NCBI GenBank assembly: GCA_025449975.1
Contig: JANWIG010000063.1
Coordinates: 1-38,500, forward strand
DNA length: 38,500 nucleotides
Direction: 5' to 3'
Origin: Thermoactinomycetaceae bacterium
GTDB lineage: Bacteria > Bacillota > Bacilli > Thermoactinomycetales > Thermoactinomycetaceae
The notes beneath the pieces are model-generated. The model worked only from the letters and a program-made list of their open reading frames with translations. It did not search any database and was not told the DNA's origin. Both the position numbers and the translations under genes were made by a program. How positions within the stretch are numbered: position 1 is the stretch's first letter; every line of letters begins with the position of its first letter. This document shows, piece after piece, positions 34,701 to 38,500 of the stretch.

Positions 34701-34728
34701 TATCTTATGCATACATAGGCGAATATTT
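34701..34728 (-). promoter_or_regulatory. Candidate mother-cell (sigma-E/K) promoter of the LysM-kinase pair
   Basis: Minus-strand AAATATT (34722-34728), 12 bases, CATAAGATA (34701-34709). The minus-10 fits the sigma-K pattern CATANNNTA and part of sigma-E; the spacer is one or two bases short for sigma-E and no sigma-K AC element was found. Confidence 0.35.
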
Positions 34729-34824
34729 GCAAAAAGGCAAGCCATATTTTTAGCGCGATTTTGATCAAACACCTACATCTTTAGACAAGTGATCGTTCAA
34801 AATCTACAGAAAAGAGGAGAACTA

Positions 34825-35622
34825 GTGAGCCCGAAAAAGCGAGGAATCTTCACTCATCTTGTTTCCATCGTATCCTTTATCACCCTGTTCATCGGTTTTA
34901 TTATAGCAGTCTGGGATCAAACCAATCCCCCAACATCCTCTGCGCTTACTCCCGCTCAGCCAAAGACTGAAACCTCTTCTCCCAAACAAGATGGACTGCT
35001 TCTTGGAATGGGTGACTCCCTAACCCGCGGGATCGGCGATAGCCAAGGCTTAGGTTATTTTGGACGAGTTCGTGAAGTGTTGGAAAAAGTAAACAACAAA
35101 CTCACCGCAGTCAATTTAGCGATTGCTGGTCAAACATCAAATGACCTCCAAAAACAAATGAATCAAAGAGAAGTGCAACAAATGATTCGTCAAGCCCGTT
35201 GGATTACAATGACGATTGGCGGGAACGACCTCTTTCGTGGGAGCGGAGGACTAGAAGAGCTAAATTTAGACCAAGCGTTGATCAGTAGAAACACTTATGA
35301 GAAAAACTTAAACACGATGTTCGCTAAAATCCGTCAGCTGAATCCTCAGGCAACGGTTTACATGTTTGCGTTATACAATCCCTTCAGCGACTTAGCTGAG
35401 GAAAAAACTTCTTCCCAACTGGTTCGGGAATGGAATCAAACCATGGAAAAAGTAGCAGCCAATTATTCCAATATCGTAATCATTCCTACCTTTGATCTTT
35501 TTCAACTCGAACCGAGCAAGAACCTTTACGTCGATCATTTTCATCCCAATGATAAAGGATATGAACACATGGCAGCTCGTTTACTTCAGCTTCTATCAGA
35601 CCAGCAAACAGAGGTGAATTAA
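34825..35622 (+). CDS. SGNH/GDSL hydrolase, membrane-anchored (YpmR-like)
   Basis: 265-residue protein with a short basic N-terminus, one membrane segment (LVSIVSFITLFIGFIIAVW, about 10-28), a Pro/Ser/Thr-rich linker, and an extracytoplasmic SGNH esterase domain. Block I is GMGDSLTRG (nucleophile Ser), block II AGQTSND, block III TIGGNDLF, and block V DHFHPNDKGY (Asp and His). Probable lipase, acylhydrolase or cell-wall esterase. The start is a GTG at 34825 with AGAGGAG five bases upstream; the frame from 34789 has no ribosome binding site. The stop is immediately followed by the ABC transporter GTG, giving a three-gene operon. Confidence 0.85.
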   Translation: MSPKKRGIFTHLVSIVSFITLFIGFIIAVWDQTNPPTSSALTPAQPKTETSSPKQDGLLLGMGDSLTRGIGDSQGLGYFGRVREVLEKVNNKLTAVNLAIAGQTSNDLQKQMNQREVQQMIRQARWITMTIGGNDLFRGSGGLEELNLDQALISRNTYEKNLNTMFAKIRQLNPQATVYMFALYNPFSDLAEEKTSSQLVREWNQTMEKVAANYSNIVIIPTFDLFQLEPSKNLYVDHFHPNDKGYEHMAARLLQLLSDQQTEVN

Positions 35623-36546
35623 GTGGAAAGTAGTGAGATGGTTTTAACAGTTGAAGGACTCTGTAAAACGATTGGAAAGAGAGAAATTGTACATGACCTT
35701 CATTTTTCAGTAAAAAAAGGAGAAGTGTTTGGTTTTCTCGGTCCTAACGGTGCAGGAAAAACCACCACCATTCGTATGTTGGTTGGTCTGATTCGTCCAA
35801 CCAAAGGGCGTATTCTTATCGGTGGTTACGATCTGCAAAAAGAGTTTCTCCAGGCGATCCGCCAAGTGGGGTGTATTGTTGAAAATCCAGAGTTATATTC
35901 TTATTTGACAGGAAGAGAAAACTTAGAACACTTCGTTCGGATGGTTAAAGAAATCCCGATGAAACGAATCGATGAAGTGGTAGAACTTGTTGATCTGACA
36001 GAACGCATTGATGACCCTGTCAAAACCTACTCGCTTGGTATGCGACAACGTTTAGGGATTGCCCAAGCTTTGCTCGGCAATCCTCAATTGCTGATTTTGG
36101 ACGAACCGACCAACGGTCTAGATCCCGCTGGAATCCGCGAGTTACGCAATTTTATTCGCCAATTGGTCGATGAAGAAGGAATCAGTGTCTTTATCTCCAG
36201 CCATATTTTGCATGAGGTTCAATTAATGTGTGACCGAGTAGCGATTATTAGTCAGGGAAAAATTCTGAAGACAAGCAGTGTGCAACAGTTAATCGAACAG
36301 GATAGCAAAGTAGAGTGGATCATCGACCCCATTCAAAAAGGGCTCTCCCTCCTTAAAAAATTGGATTATGTTTCCCAGATCGAAAGTTTCGGCGAGCGCA
36401 TTTTAGCTTATATGCCCGCTGATAAAATCGCCGAAGTAAATGAGCAAATGATAAAGCAGCAGATCAAAGTATCTGGTATTCGCCAACATCAACAGACATT
36501 AGAAGATATTTTCTTAGAAATGACGGAGGGAGATCAGATTGTCTAA
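35623..36546 (+). CDS. ABC transporter ATP-binding protein
   Basis: 307-residue ATPase of the BcrA/CcmA-type exporter group. Walker A LGPNGAGKTTT, Q-loop region VGCIVENPELYSYLTG, signature YSLGMRQRLGIAQALL, Walker B LLILDEPTNGLDP, and H-loop ISSHIL are all intact. A C-terminal domain of about 85 residues follows. The start is a GTG at 35623, directly after the preceding stop, with AGAGGTG six bases upstream. It overlaps the permease gene by eight bases. The cargo is unknown; related systems export peptides or antibiotics or serve cell-envelope functions. Confidence 0.92.
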   Translation: MESSEMVLTVEGLCKTIGKREIVHDLHFSVKKGEVFGFLGPNGAGKTTTIRMLVGLIRPTKGRILIGGYDLQKEFLQAIRQVGCIVENPELYSYLTGRENLEHFVRMVKEIPMKRIDEVVELVDLTERIDDPVKTYSLGMRQRLGIAQALLGNPQLLILDEPTNGLDPAGIRELRNFIRQLVDEEGISVFISSHILHEVQLMCDRVAIISQGKILKTSSVQQLIEQDSKVEWIIDPIQKGLSLLKKLDYVSQIESFGERILAYMPADKIAEVNEQMIKQQIKVSGIRQHQQTLEDIFLEMTEGDQIV

Positions 36547-37522
36547 CCTCGTTTACAATGAGTTTTACAAAATCATCCGTAAAAAGCGAATGCTTGTCAT
36601 TACATTTATCCTGCTTGTGATCATTCCGATCTTCACTTATGGGCAATATAAAACCACCAAAACTACACTGGAAGAACTGGGTACCTCCGATTGGCGAGCG
36701 ATCCTCCAACAACAGATTGTCGATCAACAAAATCGGCTTGCTTCCAGTCGAATCGCACCGGAGCGAAAGGAACAGATCCGCTTAAATATCAAGTTGCAAC
36801 AGTATTATCTCGATCATGATATCAATCCATCCGCCCCAGGTGCGCCTACGTTTGTCCGCGGATTTATCGAAAATTCGGTCTCGCTGTTCTTGCCATTGCT
36901 CGTCGTCATCTTAGCAGCAGACTTGGTTTCTTCAGAGCATTCGAGCGGAACCATTAAACTTTTGCTCACCCGACCGGTTCCGAGATGGAAAATTCTTTTG
37001 AGCAAATATGTTGCCTTACTCCTTTCGATCTCCCTATTGCTACTGATCATGGTTATACTCAGCTATCTCATCTCAGGAATTATTTTTGGCTACAAGGGCT
37101 GGACGATGCCCATCTTAACTGGCTTTCAAACACAGGGAGAACATTTAATCACCAACTTTGTCCACATCGTTCCCCAATGGAAATATATTCTGATGGCTGC
37201 CGGTCTCGCTTGGTTCTCTGCCATCGCTGTGGGGACCCTTTCCTTTATGGTTTCCGTCCTCATGCGTCATGCCGCTTCCAGTATGGGCGTGATGTTGGCT
37301 GCCGTGATCGCTGGTACGCTCCTGACGCAAATCGCCCCCAATTGGCAAGAACTGAAGTATGTCGCCTTTATCAATCTTGGTCTAACCGACTATCTCACAG
37401 GTAGACCAGTGATCGTCGAAGGGATGAATCTTCCCTTTTCACTAGCTGTTTTATCTGTCTGGTCCATCGCCGCTTTAGTGATCGCTTTTCTTGTTTTCAC
37501 TCGGCGTGATGTAAACACATAA
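36539..37522 (+). CDS. ABC-2 family transporter permease
   Basis: 327-residue membrane protein with six predicted helices: one at the N-terminus (LVITFILLVIIPIFTYG), a soluble loop of about 80 residues with a helical Gln/Arg-rich part, then five helices. LAADLVSSEHSSGTIKLLLTRPVPRWKILLSKY is the typical coupling segment of ABC-2 permeases. The start is a TTG at 36539 with GGAGG nearby upstream (GGGAG six bases away), inside the end of the ATPase gene. It forms a transporter with the preceding ATPase. The specific cargo cannot be assigned. Confidence 0.9.
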   Translation: MSNLVYNEFYKIIRKKRMLVITFILLVIIPIFTYGQYKTTKTTLEELGTSDWRAILQQQIVDQQNRLASSRIAPERKEQIRLNIKLQQYYLDHDINPSAPGAPTFVRGFIENSVSLFLPLLVVILAADLVSSEHSSGTIKLLLTRPVPRWKILLSKYVALLLSISLLLLIMVILSYLISGIIFGYKGWTMPILTGFQTQGEHLITNFVHIVPQWKYILMAAGLAWFSAIAVGTLSFMVSVLMRHAASSMGVMLAAVIAGTLLTQIAPNWQELKYVAFINLGLTDYLTGRPVIVEGMNLPFSLAVLSVWSIAALVIAFLVFTRRDVNT

Positions 37523-37528
37523 AGAAAT

Positions 37529-37583
37529 AAAAAGAGGTAGACACTCGCGGATGAACATTCATCGGAGATCGTCTACCTCTGTC
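37529..37583. terminator. Bidirectional terminator between ABC operon and pheA
   Basis: AGAGGTAGAC (37533-37542) and GTCTACCTCT (37571-37580), a ten-base stem with a small inner hairpin GATGAA/TTCATC. On the minus strand it is followed by TTTTT, on the + strand by GTCTGTTT. Confidence 0.8.
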
Positions 37584-37586
37584 TGT

Positions 37587-38462
37587 TTAAGCTTTGTGTG
37601 CTAATTCATAGCGAAAGCAGGGATAAGAGCCTAACCAGCGCACTTGACACCCTAACGCCTCAATTTCAGAGATCGCTCCTTGAAGCAAGACATGATCTTT
37701 ATCCATTTCAGCAGTAATCAAAAAATAATAGTTTCCTAAGCCGGTTTTCGTCGGTCTGGATTCAATATGACATAAATTGACTTTTCGCCATGAAAAAGCA
37801 GCCAATACTTGATATAACGCTCCCGGAAAATCGGAAGACAAGGTAACTTGGAAACTGCTTTTGACCACATGCGCTTTTAGATGCTCCCATTTTTTCGCTT
37901 CTCTTCCGAGAACGACAAACCGTGTCATATTATTGGCATGATCCTGTACATTTTCTGCTAAGATATGAAGTTGATAGAGCTCGCCCGATTTACGTGGTCC
38001 TACTGCGATCCACGGCTGATCTGGATGATCACGTACAATCTGGGCAGCCAGTGCGTTGCTCTCTTGATATTCCCATTCTGCCTTTGGGTACTCTTGACGA
38101 AGCCGCAGTTGTGATTGGGCAAAAGACTGCGGGTGGGATAAAATTTTCGTAAACTCTTGTTTCGGGCGACCAGCCTGTTCGGGATGTACCATGATACATT
38201 GCGAAATGGGGTAAACCAGCTCCCCGATAATCGGAAGATCAACTTGATGTATCAACCAGTCTAGGGTAGAATTTACAGTACCTTCGATTGCATTTTCGAT
38301 CGGTACGACACCTAAATCACATATTCCTTTATCGACTGCCAAAATCACATCAGGAATCGATCGATAGGATACGAATTGATAATCTTGCTCAGGAAATAAC
38401 AATTGAGCAGCTTGATGTGTAAACGTTCCTTGTGGTCCTAAATATGCTACTGTTTCAACCAT
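37587..38462 (-). CDS. pheA: Prephenate dehydratase
   Basis: Converts prephenate to phenylpyruvate in phenylalanine synthesis. Monofunctional enzyme of 291 residues. The catalytic domain has AYLGPQGTFTHQAA, VVPIENAIEGTVNSTLDWL and the active-site NNMTRFVVLG. The C-terminal ACT domain runs from about 200 (FQVTLSSDFPGALYQVLAAF) and has the phenylalanine-binding ESRPTKTGLGNYYF motif, so feedback inhibition by phenylalanine is expected. GGAG is nine bases before the ATG. The promoter lies beyond the window, and no T-box is visible in the 38 bases remaining. Confidence 0.96.
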   Translation of the reverse strand: MVETVAYLGPQGTFTHQAAQLLFPEQDYQFVSYRSIPDVILAVDKGICDLGVVPIENAIEGTVNSTLDWLIHQVDLPIIGELVYPISQCIMVHPEQAGRPKQEFTKILSHPQSFAQSQLRLRQEYPKAEWEYQESNALAAQIVRDHPDQPWIAVGPRKSGELYQLHILAENVQDHANNMTRFVVLGREAKKWEHLKAHVVKSSFQVTLSSDFPGALYQVLAAFSWRKVNLCHIESRPTKTGLGNYYFLITAEMDKDHVLLQGAISEIEALGCQVRWLGSYPCFRYELAHKA

Positions 38463-38500
38463 GTTTTTATTCTCCTATCTTTCTATCTAACTAACCGTTA

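Overview
The window reads as the chromosome of an endospore-forming Gram-positive bacterium of the Bacillales type. The evidence is the gene order ruvA-ruvB-queA-tgt-yajC together with yrzE-yrbG-spoVB-comN-secDF-recJ-apt, which matches the Bacillus subtilis backbone, plus several spore genes (spoVB, spo0M, a LysM coat protein, a CotS-type kinase-fold protein, a lipoprotein polysaccharide deacetylase). SecD and SecF are separate genes and a ruvC gene is present, both unlike B. subtilis. A Thermoactinomycetaceae-like host is my best guess, but this is inference. No tRNA, rRNA, CRISPR array, prophage or insertion sequence was seen.

Left part (1-12.1 kb), an accessory-looking stretch: the 3' end of an unknown gene, a dGTPase, two tandem YtnP-type lactonases each with its own promoter, a two-gene operon whose proteins correspond to the two halves of the plant Tm-1 protein (with a candidate cre site), the GTPase TypA, an orphan ATP-grasp enzyme, a 786-residue cytosolic beta-helix protein fused to a degenerate AAA+ module, and a 45-residue CxxC microprotein with its own promoter and terminator.

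Middle part (12.3-27.4 kb), conserved housekeeping: comN, secD-secF and recJ-apt run leftward. spoVB runs rightward and ends tail-to-tail on yrbG (DUF421). yrzE diverges from yrbG and converges on plsC. A long leftward cluster, DnaD-like gene-ruvC-ruvA-ruvB-DUF2905-queA-tgt-yajC, serves Holliday junction processing, queuosine tRNA modification and the Sec translocon.

Right part (27.5-38.5 kb): yitT, a polysaccharide deacetylase lipoprotein and spo0M; a leftward group in which a nitrilase-family amidase and NadE form a two-gene glutamine-dependent NAD synthase, followed by yebC; a LysM/kinase-fold spore coat pair; a rightward GDSL hydrolase-ABC transporter operon; and pheA at the edge.

Several start codons were moved from the longest reading frame on the basis of Shine-Dalgarno position (apt, secF, secD, spoVB, yrzE, plsC, queA, DUF2905, ruvC, yitT, nadE, safA-like, GDSL, second ytnP). 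The most unusual items are the beta-helix/pseudo-AAA+ fusion with its cysteine ladder, the microprotein unit, and a hairpin in the secD initiation region.
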